From the NCBI RefSeq assembly GCF_029223865.1, contig NZ_CP119520.1:4464001-4528000 (forward strand): a stretch of DNA of 64,000 nt, given 5' to 3'. This stretch comes from Telluria mixta (lineage in GTDB: Bacteria > Pseudomonadota > Gammaproteobacteria > Burkholderiales > Burkholderiaceae_D). The stretch's first letter is position 1. Every line of letters begins with the position of its first letter. This document shows, in pieces, positions 57,032-64,000 of the stretch. The notes below the pieces were generated by a model, which saw only the letters and a program-made list of their open reading frames with translations, did not search any database and was not told the origin of the DNA. The position numbers were made by a program, and so were the translations under genes.

Positions 57032-58402
57032 TTATCCTTGTTGGGCGGCGGGCTTGAGGCGCCCGGTGAAACGGCGCTCGAGGGCATTGACCCAGCGCGG
57101 CGCCTTCTCGTCATTGTGCCATGCGTGCACGGCGTCGCCGACTTCGCCGAGCAGCGTGTCCGGCAGTTTCAGCGGACGGGTCTCGTCCATCAGCAGCTTG
57201 ACCGTGAGGTTGTAGCCGAGGATGCGCGTAATGAGGCGCGAGATCGAGAAGCCGGGGAACACGAGGCGCGCGATGGCGTCGACGCCGCGGATGAAGCCGA
57301 ACACCAGCACGAACAGGCCGCGCGACAGCAGCGACACGCGCTTGTCGAGGCCCAGGTCGCGCGAGGACTCCTTGCCGATCAGGCGGCGCGTGAGGAGCAC
57401 CGGGAACGGCTTCAGGATGCGCAGCGGGAGGTAGCGCTGGATGTTCGCCATCAGCGCACCGGCCAGCGCCGGGCGCGGGTCGTCCTTGCGCTGCTGGCCG
57501 CGCACCTGCGCCTGGATCGCCGTGAACATGCGTTCCGCGTCCGCCATCGTGTCCGTCATCTGCTCGCGTTCGATGCCGAGCACGGCGCCCAGTACGTTCC
57601 AGGCATGCATGTAGGCTTCCTCGTCGCCGGGCGCCAGGCGCAGGCCGAGGCGGCGCAGGCCCTGCAGGAACACGTAGTTGAAGGTGAGGAGCGTGTAGCC
57701 CAGTTCTTCCTGGTTGCAGGGCAGGCCGAGCCGGTCGATGTCCCAGCCGTGCGCATACAGCACCTGCGGCATCGTCTTCGCCTGCGTCAGCAAGCGGGGC
57801 AGATGGCGCGGCGCCACGAGGGCCTCGGCCACGTCCCCGCGCAGCACGAGGTGGCGGATCATCGCGTGGATCAGGCGCACCTTGATGGCCTGCGCGACGC
57901 CGCCGCCGGAAGGCGCCGTCAGGCCGCCGCGCATCATGACGGGGAAGATCATGGCGGCGGTGGCGCGCACGCGGTAGTCCGTGTGCTGTTCCAGTTCGCC
58001 GGCCGCGTGCAGCACGGCCGCGAGGTCCGGCATGATGTAGCACTGGGGCAGGCTGGCGCAGAACAGCAGCGTGCACGAGGCCATGCTCATCTCCATGAAC
58101 AGGACTTCGGCGCGCGCGATCTTCGCCGCGTCGGCCCAGTCGGGCAGCACGCGCGCCTTCGCGACGTACTCCTCGAGCGCGGCGGCCATGTCGGGCGGCA
58201 GGCCGGGGCTGGCGCGCCAGCCGTCCAGGTCACCGTTCAACTGCCAGCGCGCGATCTCCTGGTTCAGCAGGCCGATCGTCGCCATGTCCGGACCGCCGGG
58301 ATGGCCGGGGCCCAGGATGCGCGCGATGGTGGAATCGGCCAGCGGGTCGGCACGCAGCGCCGGGTTGTCGACGAGGCCGGGCTCGAGGGCGTCGCGTCTC
58401 AT
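57032..58402 (-). CDS. MpaB / rubber-oxygenase (Lcp) family heme oxygenase-like protein
   Basis: A 456-residue protein of the ER-bound oxygenase MpaB/rubber oxygenase catalytic domain family (formerly DUF2236), which includes latex-clearing protein Lcp and MpaB; known members use a b-type heme to cleave prenyl chains oxidatively. Seen here: AEVLFMEMSMASCTLLFCAS, ELEQHTDYRVRATAAMIFPV, the KVRLIHAMIRHLVLRG segment with the likely heme-binding His and flanking Arg, and CNQEELGYTLLTFNYVFLQG. No signal peptide is evident, unlike exported Lcp. AGGAGG precedes the ATG, which overlaps the membrane-protein stop (ATGA). Confidence 0.88.
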   Translation of the reverse strand: MRRDALEPGLVDNPALRADPLADSTIARILGPGHPGGPDMATIGLLNQEIARWQLNGDLDGWRASPGLPPDMAAALEEYVAKARVLPDWADAAKIARAEVLFMEMSMASCTLLFCASLPQCYIMPDLAAVLHAAGELEQHTDYRVRATAAMIFPVMMRGGLTAPSGGGVAQAIKVRLIHAMIRHLVLRGDVAEALVAPRHLPRLLTQAKTMPQVLYAHGWDIDRLGLPCNQEELGYTLLTFNYVFLQGLRRLGLRLAPGDEEAYMHAWNVLGAVLGIEREQMTDTMADAERMFTAIQAQVRGQQRKDDPRPALAGALMANIQRYLPLRILKPFPVLLTRRLIGKESSRDLGLDKRVSLLSRGLFVLVFGFIRGVDAIARLVFPGFSISRLITRILGYNLTVKLLMDETRPLKLPDTLLGEVGDAVHAWHNDEKAPRWVNALERRFTGRLKPAAQQG

Positions 58403-59277
58403 GCGGCCTCCTGCAGCGTCTCGGCCGGCAAGGCGGCCGGCGTGACTTCGTCGGTGGCGGGACGGGCCAGGATGCCTTGCCAGCGCAGCAGGCCGATGGT
58501 GGCCGCGAGCAGCGGGAAGCCCATCGCGAACAGCGCGATCGTGCGCGCCTCGACGGGGTAGCCGAGCAGCACCTGGAACACCATCAGGCCGGCGTAGACG
58601 CCCAGCGGCACGAACACGTGGCGCATCGTCGGCAGCACGGTGCCCGCATCGGCAGGCTTCGTGCGCACGCGCGCGAGGCGGCGGAACGCGAACAGGATCG
58701 CGAACGATACCGTCATCCAGCCGGCGAAGCCCTGCACGGTCTCGCCGAACCACCAGCCGTCCTTCTCCGTCATGATCCAGGCCTTCAGCACGTAGACCAT
58801 GTACGGGTCGACACCGAGGTCGTAGCACGTGACGACCATCGCGCCCAGCAGCGCCATGATGGCGTCGTGGCCCAGCGACGCGGGGCGGTCGACGGGGTCC
58901 TGCCACACGATCAGGTTGGCGATCACGTAGCCGACGTACGTCAGCGCGAACCACATCAGCGGGATCACGATGGGCACGTCGCCCAGGGCCGGCCCGAGCA
59001 CGGGCGTGTAGTCGTAGCTGCCGAAGAACCAGCCGTACGAGGACCCGAGCTGCTCGGCGAGCCAGCCGAAACTCGTTGCGATGGCGACGAGGCGCAGCGC
59101 GGCGGTGCCGCCCAGCAGGTGGGCGGCACTGGCCCAGCAGCAGCCGAACATCAGCAGCGAGCTGGCGACGAGGGCCATGGTGGTCTCGCCGCCGATGCGC
59201 TTGGCGAGAACGAGCAGGAAAACCACCAGCAGGGTGCCGGTGATGACGGGCAGACGACGGCGCAGCAACGGGGTCAT
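58399..59277 (-). CDS. Carotenoid biosynthesis-type membrane protein (CruF/DUF422 family)
   Basis: A 292-residue integral membrane protein with about seven helices. The diagnostic block FGWLAEQLGSSYGWFFGSYD, followed by YTPVLGPALGDVPIVIPLMW, is that of the carotenoid biosynthesis family (CruF, carotenoid 1',2'-hydratase relatives), which acts on isoprenoid chain ends. DPVDRPASLGHDA and GVDPYMVYVLKAWIMTEKDG carry further polar residues of the type expected in the active site. The ATG at 59277 has GGAG upstream. It sits between the TonB receptor and oxygenase genes, suggesting a hydrating or isomerising step on the same substrate. Confidence 0.85.
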   Translation of the reverse strand: MTPLLRRRLPVITGTLLVVFLLVLAKRIGGETTMALVASSLLMFGCCWASAAHLLGGTAALRLVAIATSFGWLAEQLGSSYGWFFGSYDYTPVLGPALGDVPIVIPLMWFALTYVGYVIANLIVWQDPVDRPASLGHDAIMALLGAMVVTCYDLGVDPYMVYVLKAWIMTEKDGWWFGETVQGFAGWMTVSFAILFAFRRLARVRTKPADAGTVLPTMRHVFVPLGVYAGLMVFQVLLGYPVEARTIALFAMGFPLLAATIGLLRWQGILARPATDEVTPAALPAETLQEAA

Positions 59278-59313
59278 ATAAGGCTCCAAAGGCACGACGC
59301 AACAATGAAAATT

Positions 59314-59339
59314 GCGGCCGCCGAATGCGCGGCGGCCGC
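59314..59339 (-). promoter_or_regulatory. Intercistronic GC hairpin after the second TonB receptor gene
   Basis: GCGGCCGCC and GGCGGCCGC form a perfect 9-bp stem with an 8-base loop, eight bases after the receptor stop. On the minus strand it is followed by AATTTTCATT, a weak T-run, so it may act as a leaky terminator or mRNA 3' shield. Confidence 0.6.
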
Positions 59340-59347
59340 GTTCCGAA

Positions 59348-61591
59348 TCAGAAGCGGTAATCGAAGCGGACGTCGGCCGTGCGCGGCTCGGTCGGCACGG
59401 CGAGACCCGACGAACTGATCGTCATCGGCCGCACCTTGTCCTCGACGTTGCGCACGCGTGCGAGCACGCTCCACGGCGCGCCATCCGGCTCCCAACCGAG
59501 ACGCAGGTCGGACTCCGTATGACCGGGGACGCGGAACTTCAGGCCCGCCTGCGACACGCCCAGCAGGTAGCCGGCGCTCGCGCGGGTGCCCGCACCGGCC
59601 GTCAGCACGCCGCTGCCGAGGTGTAGGCGATGTTCCCAGCCGAGCGACAGGGTGCGCGCCGGCGTGCGGTCCAGCTTGACTCCGGCCCAGGAATGCACGC
59701 CGTCCGGCATGTAGCTGGCGTAGTGCGCGTCGAGCAGGGTGAGGGCATACGTGAAGCGGTCGGCGCTCGTCGCGAGCACCTGGCCATCCGCCTCCAGGCC
59801 GCGGATCGACGCCGCGCCCGCGTTCGTCGTTTCGTAGCGCGGGCGGCCGTTGATCACGACCTCGTTCGACAGCTGCAGGTTGCGGTAGTCGTAGTGGAAC
59901 ACGGCCACGTTCAGGCTTGCGCGTCCGTCCAGGAAGCGGGTCTTGACGCCCGCCTCGTAGGCGCGCACGGTCTCCGGCCGGTACGTGAGGCTGGCGGCCG
60001 GCAGCGCGGTGGCGGCGGGGCAGCCGACGCCGTTGCGCGAATCGCCCGCGGCGCAGCCGTCGTTGAAGCCGCCCGCCTTGTAGCCGGTCGCGATCGAGCC
60101 GTAGACGAGGGTGGCCGGGGCCAGGTCGTAGTCGAGGCCCAGGCGCCACGTCGTCTTGTCGGTGGAAATGCTGCCGGCGTTCAGCTCGCGCAGGTCGGTG
60201 GCCGCGTTGAACGTCGCAGTGCGCTGGTAGCCGATATAGCCGACGCGCGACTTGTCGTCTTCCGTATAGCGGGCGCCGGCCGTGGCGCGCAGGCCGTCCG
60301 CCAGGCGGACCGTCGCCTGTCCGAATACGGCCTTGCTCCGGGATTCGACCGGGTCGTTGCCGAACACGTAGTAGGGCGGCAGGCCGACGGCCTGCAGGTC
60401 GCGGAAATAGTAGGTGTCGCGCGCGCGTTCGCGGAACCAGTACACGCCGCCCTGGGCGCTCACGGGGCCGGCGCCGTTCGTCGCGAGGCGCAGTTCGTGC
60501 GAATCCTGGCTGTACGTGCCGGTGAACGGCTGGCGCACGCCCAGCGCGATCGTCGGCGCCACGCGGTAGTAGAAGTTGTACAGGTAGTCGTGGTCGAAGC
60601 TGCGGTGCCCGCCCAGCCACGACAGCGTCGCCGGGCCGAGGTCCCAGCTCAGGTCCGCCGTCAGGCTGGACGCCTTCTTGTGCGAGTAGCCCTGTTCGAA
60701 CCGCGTGTTCGGCGGGTTGAAGCGATAGGTCAGCTGCCGGTCGGTGGAATCGCCGTTCCACACCGGCTGGCCGGTGGCGATGCCGCTGTAGAAATTCGAG
60801 TCGGGCACCGTGCTGTCGTTGTTGCTGTCGTCGCGGCTCGCTTCGTAGCGGACGAGCAGCGTGGCGTTCTTGCCGAGTGCCAGCCTGGCCGACAGGCGCG
60901 CGGCGCGGTCGTCGCGGTCCAGGCCCAGGCCGCGCGGCGTGTTCGAACCGTTCTTCAGGTAAGAGTCGTGCTCGTTCCAGGTGGCGGCGGCGCGCAGCGC
61001 GAGCACGTCGTTCACCGGCACGTTGACCATGGCGCCGACCTTGCGCTCGCCATGGTTGCCGAAGGTGGCGTTGACGTCGCCCTCGAAGCGGTCGACGGGC
61101 GCCTTCGTGATCACATTGACGACGCCGGCCGTCGTGTTGCGGCCGTACAGCGTGCCCTGCGGACCGCGCAGCACTTCGATGCGCTCGACGTCGTACAGCG
61201 CCGTGTTCTGGCTCTGCGGCCGCGCAACATAGACGCCGTCGACCATGAAGGCGGCCGACGTGTCGCCCTTTTCCGTGACGTCCGCATTGGAGACGCCGCG
61301 GATCGTGATGCGCAGGCCGTCGTACGAGTTTTCCAGGTACGTGTTGGGCAGGCGCGCGGCGAGGGCACCCGGCGTGTCGGCGCCGATCGCGTCGAGCTGG
61401 CGCGCCGTGAGCACGCTCATTGCCACCGGCGTCTTCGATTCCGGCGCGGCCGTCCGCTGCGCCGTGACGATCACCTCCTGGATGCCGCCGTCTTGTGTCT
61501 CCACCTGCGCGCACGCCGGCGCGCTCCATGCGATCGCCGCGATCGACATGGCGAGCAGGTTGGGGGTCGACCGACCCTGCTGATTCTTCAT
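59348..61591 (-). CDS. TonB-dependent receptor, probable hydrophobic-substrate importer
   Basis: A 747-residue receptor: Sec signal (about 1-28, SAPACAQ), TonB box region IQEVIVTAQRTAAPESKTPV, plug (ALAARLPNTYLENSYDGLRI, then ITIRGVSN, VYVARPQSQNTALYDVERIE, VLRGPQGTLYGRNTTAGVVN) and a barrel ending ADVRFDYRF. The TAQR...GRNTTAG pattern is that of the Caulobacter/sphingomonad-style receptors often used for aromatic, steroid or isoprenoid nutrients. TATAAA on the minus strand at 61608-61613 may be its -10 element. It is the first gene of the oxygenase/kinase operon. Confidence 0.92.
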   Translation of the reverse strand: MKNQQGRSTPNLLAMSIAAIAWSAPACAQVETQDGGIQEVIVTAQRTAAPESKTPVAMSVLTARQLDAIGADTPGALAARLPNTYLENSYDGLRITIRGVSNADVTEKGDTSAAFMVDGVYVARPQSQNTALYDVERIEVLRGPQGTLYGRNTTAGVVNVITKAPVDRFEGDVNATFGNHGERKVGAMVNVPVNDVLALRAAATWNEHDSYLKNGSNTPRGLGLDRDDRAARLSARLALGKNATLLVRYEASRDDSNNDSTVPDSNFYSGIATGQPVWNGDSTDRQLTYRFNPPNTRFEQGYSHKKASSLTADLSWDLGPATLSWLGGHRSFDHDYLYNFYYRVAPTIALGVRQPFTGTYSQDSHELRLATNGAGPVSAQGGVYWFRERARDTYYFRDLQAVGLPPYYVFGNDPVESRSKAVFGQATVRLADGLRATAGARYTEDDKSRVGYIGYQRTATFNAATDLRELNAGSISTDKTTWRLGLDYDLAPATLVYGSIATGYKAGGFNDGCAAGDSRNGVGCPAATALPAASLTYRPETVRAYEAGVKTRFLDGRASLNVAVFHYDYRNLQLSNEVVINGRPRYETTNAGAASIRGLEADGQVLATSADRFTYALTLLDAHYASYMPDGVHSWAGVKLDRTPARTLSLGWEHRLHLGSGVLTAGAGTRASAGYLLGVSQAGLKFRVPGHTESDLRLGWEPDGAPWSVLARVRNVEDKVRPMTISSSGLAVPTEPRTADVRFDYRF

Positions 61592-61888
61592 GAACTATCC
61601 CAGTTTTTTTATAGTGTTTGCTTGGTGCGCCGTGTCTTGTGCACTGGCGCCACCTGCCTGCGTGATTTTCGTGAGAGTTTATTGCAGGCGGGTGAAACGG
61701 AGGAGTCTATCAGGTAGTGCGAACGGGCAATAGTGTCCAGTTACCACAAAGTGATGCAATATGGTTAACAAATCGTCGTTTTCGGGCTTGTGAGGTGGTC
61801 TTCCCGAAAATGTTGCAATGTCGGGCCATGCGCGCGCACGACTGACCTGCCGCAAACGCGCGGGACCGCGCCTCCTTATGCTGCTTGC
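61592..61888. other. Divergent region between the TonB receptor and glycosyltransferase genes
   Basis: AT-richer around 61600-61620 and 61730-61800. It must contain both promoters, but apart from the minus-strand TATAAA no clear pair was seen, and no operator repeat. Confidence 0.45.
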
Positions 61889-63751
61889 ATGCCGACGACA
61901 TCTTCCCAACCCCGCGTGAGCGTGCTGGTGCCGACCTTCGAACAGGCGCATTTCATCGCCCGCGCGCTCGCGAGCCTGCAGGCCCAGACGCTGGACGCGT
62001 GGGAGGCCGTGGTGGTGGACGACGGCTCGCGCGACGCCACGGCGGCGGTCGTCGCCCCCTTCCTGGAAGATGGGCGCATCCGCTACCTCGCGCTGGACGC
62101 GAACGAGGGGCTGGGACGGGCGCTGAACGTGGCGCTGGACGCGACGACGGCGCCGCTCGTCGCCTACCTGCCCAGCGACGACGTGCTTTATCCGCGCCAC
62201 CTGGAGACGCTGGCGGCGGCGCTCGCGGCGGCGCCGGAGGCCGTGCTGGCGGTGTCCGGCGTGCGCTGGCACTACAACCGCGAGGCCGAAGGATCCGTCC
62301 CCGGCGAGGGGCTACAGCTCGTCCAGGCCATGCACCGGCGCACCGGCTTGCGCTGGACCGAGCGCGCCGAGCTCGAGTCCGACGACCTCGACCGGCTGTA
62401 CTGGTCGCGCCTGCAGGCGCTGGGCGCCAGCGTGGGGACGGGTATCGTGTCCTGCGAGTGGGTCGACCACCCGCGCCAGCGCCACAAGCTGATGCGCGAG
62501 CCGGCGGGCGGCATCAACCCGTTCCGCCGGCACTACCGCGTGCACACGCCGCTGCGCTTTCACACGCGCACGGGTAATCCGATCGACGAGGTGGCGCTGT
62601 ACCGCCGCCTGCGCGAACGTCCGCCGACGCCGCGCGCGCAAGACGGCCTCACGATCCTGCTCGTGGGCGAACTGGCCTACAACGCGGAACGCGTGCTGGC
62701 GCTGGAAGAGCAGGGGCACACCTTGTACGGCCTGTGGACGGACACGCCGGCGTGGTTCAACGCGGTGGGCCCGCTGCCGTTCGGCCACGTCGAAGACCTG
62801 CCCCGCGACGACTGGCGCGCGGCGCTGCGGCGGCTCCGACCCGACGTGATCTACGCGCAGCTGAACTGGCAGGCCGTGCCGTTCTGCCACGATGTCCTGT
62901 TAGCCAGCGCGGGCATCCCGTTTGTCTGGCACTTCAAGGAAGGGCCGTTCATCTGCCTGGAGAAGGGCACGTGGCCGCAACTGCTCGACCTGTACCGCAT
63001 GGCGGACGGACGCATCTTCAGCTGCCCCGAGACGCGTGACTGGTTCGAGTTGGCGTCGCCGGGCCTGACGCGCACCCGTCCGTGCCACGTCCTCGACGGC
63101 GACCTGCCCAAGCGCGACTGGTTCGACGGTCCCGTCGCGCCGCCGCTGTCCGCCGCCGACGGCGAGGTCCACACGGTCGTGCCGGGCCGCCCGATCGGGC
63201 TGCACCCGCCCACGGTCGCGGCACTGGCGGCGGCCGGCATCCACCTGCATTTCTACGGCGACTTCACGCATGGCCAGTGGCGCGAGTGGATCGCGACGAC
63301 GCAGGCACTGGCGGCTCACCACCTGCACCTGCACGGCAACGTGGCGCAAGACCGCTGGGTCGAGGAATTCTCGCGCTACGACGCCGGCTGGCTGCATTGC
63401 TTCGCGAGCCGCAATGCAGGCGAGCTGCGCCGCGCGGACTGGGACGACCTGAACCTGCCGGCCCGCGTCGCCACGTTGGCCGCGGCCGGCCTGCCGCTGA
63501 TCCAGCGCGACAACGGCGACGCTATCGTCGCGGCGCAGGCGCTGGCGCGCCGGCTCGGTGTCGGCGTGTTTTATGACGACATCGATTCACTGGCGGCGCA
63601 GTTGCGGGACGGACCGCATATGCAGGCACTGCGCGCGCGCATGTGGGCGCGGCGCGAGCAGTTCTGCTTCGACACGCATGTGCCGGCGCTCGTCGCGTTC
63701 TTCCGGCAAGTCATCGCCCATGCGAGCAGCGGGCCGCGGGTGGCAGGCTAG
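61889..63751 (+). CDS. Two-domain glycosyltransferase (GT2 domain fused to a GT-B-like domain)
   Basis: A 620-residue protein with two glycosyltransferase parts. Residues about 8-200 are GT2: VSVLVPTFEQAHFIARALAS, AWEAVVVDDGSRDATAAVV, and the DxD-like APLVAYLPSDDVLYPRHLET. From about 250 on there is a second Rossmann-type domain (LTILLVGELAYNAERVLALE; FVWHFKEGPFICLEKG; WLHCFASRNAGELRRADWDD) similar to GT4-like proteins. It has no membrane segments. The start at 61889 has no good ribosome site and follows TATGCT closely, so it may be leaderless. Substrate unknown. Confidence 0.8.
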   Translation: MPTTSSQPRVSVLVPTFEQAHFIARALASLQAQTLDAWEAVVVDDGSRDATAAVVAPFLEDGRIRYLALDANEGLGRALNVALDATTAPLVAYLPSDDVLYPRHLETLAAALAAAPEAVLAVSGVRWHYNREAEGSVPGEGLQLVQAMHRRTGLRWTERAELESDDLDRLYWSRLQALGASVGTGIVSCEWVDHPRQRHKLMREPAGGINPFRRHYRVHTPLRFHTRTGNPIDEVALYRRLRERPPTPRAQDGLTILLVGELAYNAERVLALEEQGHTLYGLWTDTPAWFNAVGPLPFGHVEDLPRDDWRAALRRLRPDVIYAQLNWQAVPFCHDVLLASAGIPFVWHFKEGPFICLEKGTWPQLLDLYRMADGRIFSCPETRDWFELASPGLTRTRPCHVLDGDLPKRDWFDGPVAPPLSAADGEVHTVVPGRPIGLHPPTVAALAAAGIHLHFYGDFTHGQWREWIATTQALAAHHLHLHGNVAQDRWVEEFSRYDAGWLHCFASRNAGELRRADWDDLNLPARVATLAAAGLPLIQRDNGDAIVAAQALARRLGVGVFYDDIDSLAAQLRDGPHMQALRARMWARREQFCFDTHVPALVAFFRQVIAHASSGPRVAG

Positions 63752-63758
63752 ACGGTGA

Positions 63759-64000
63759 TCATGGCGCTGCGCGATCCAGTTGGGCGAGGTAGTCGGCCGC
63801 TTCGTTCACGCCTTCCTCGGCCGCCTTGCGGAGCCATGTCCGCGCTTCGGCGATATTTTTCTGGATGCCATATCCCTCCGCCAGGGCGACGCCATAGTGA
63901 TAGCGGGCGAGGCTCGGATAGCTCGAACCGTCGTCCAGTTGGGCCGCCCGGCGCATCAGGGCGGTCGATTGCGCGGCGTCCTCGCGGATGCCGATGCCGG
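63759..64000 (-). CDS. Sel1-repeat protein, start outside window
   Basis: The minus-strand frame is open from the window end (GIGIREDAAQSTALMRRAAQ) to its stop at 63759. It contains tetratricopeptide-like Sel1 repeats: ARYHYGVALAEGYGIQKNIA, then EARTWLRKAAEEGVNEAADY. Only the last 80 residues are visible, so the protein's overall role and any signal peptide cannot be judged. Sel1 proteins mediate protein-protein contacts, often in the envelope. Confidence 0.8.
   Translation of the reverse strand, partial: GIGIREDAAQSTALMRRAAQLDDGSSYPSLARYHYGVALAEGYGIQKNIAEARTWLRKAAEEGVNEAADYLAQLDRAAP

Overview
The window is GC-rich bacterial chromosome, mostly leading-gene-to-leading-gene with short spacers. 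The gene set (class I PHA synthase, long-type isocitrate lyase, many LysR/AraC/SDR modules, hybrid kinases, TonB receptors, a REP-like doublet built on TTCGGGGTCAGAGC) fits a soil or plant-associated betaproteobacterium, most likely Oxalobacteraceae (Massilia/Duganella/Telluria type). That placement is inference from gene content, not from a marker gene.

Layout. 1-2749: end of a Tgl-like transglutaminase gene, phaC, and a tRNA-Cys. 2750-15454: an accessory patchwork of short-chain dehydrogenases, AraC/LysR/pirin/DoxX genes and a quinone reductase. Several genes here are broken: two AraC stubs, two SDR stubs and a LysR stub, and two of these sites look like deletion scars in formerly divergent AraC/SDR pairs. 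16611-32269: a fructan/sucrose-type utilisation locus: LacI-family repressor, ABC importer (binding protein, two permeases, ATPase), three clan GH-J glycosidases, a PfkB fructokinase, a TonB receptor and an MFS sugar porter. The same 15-bp LacI-type operator lies before the repressor gene and before the TonB receptor, with a weaker copy before the first GH32 gene. 32344-38421: a PAS-GGDEF-EAL protein, a Cys-rich small protein, two tandem-domain universal stress proteins, and a divergent alpha/beta hydrolase/LysR pair. 38429-44925: an RND efflux system with a TetR regulator and two matching operators. 44943-47669: aceA, a REP-like inverted-repeat element, a Rnk/GreA-C-type gene and a 50-residue membrane peptide. 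48007-52685: nitronate monooxygenase, LysR, and a four-gene SDR/tautomerase/flavodoxin/NTF2 operon, with a shared candidate LysR operator, then a DoxX gene.

52686-61591 is the most unusual block: five minus-strand genes, nearly touching, in the order TonB receptor, carotenoid-biosynthesis-type membrane protein, MpaB/rubber-oxygenase-family protein, 7TM-DISM hybrid histidine kinase with HPt, and a REC-GGDEF diguanylate cyclase. It reads as one unit that takes up and oxidises a hydrophobic, perhaps isoprenoid, substrate and couples this to a phosphorelay and c-di-GMP. The window ends with a two-domain glycosyltransferase and the start of a Sel1-repeat gene.
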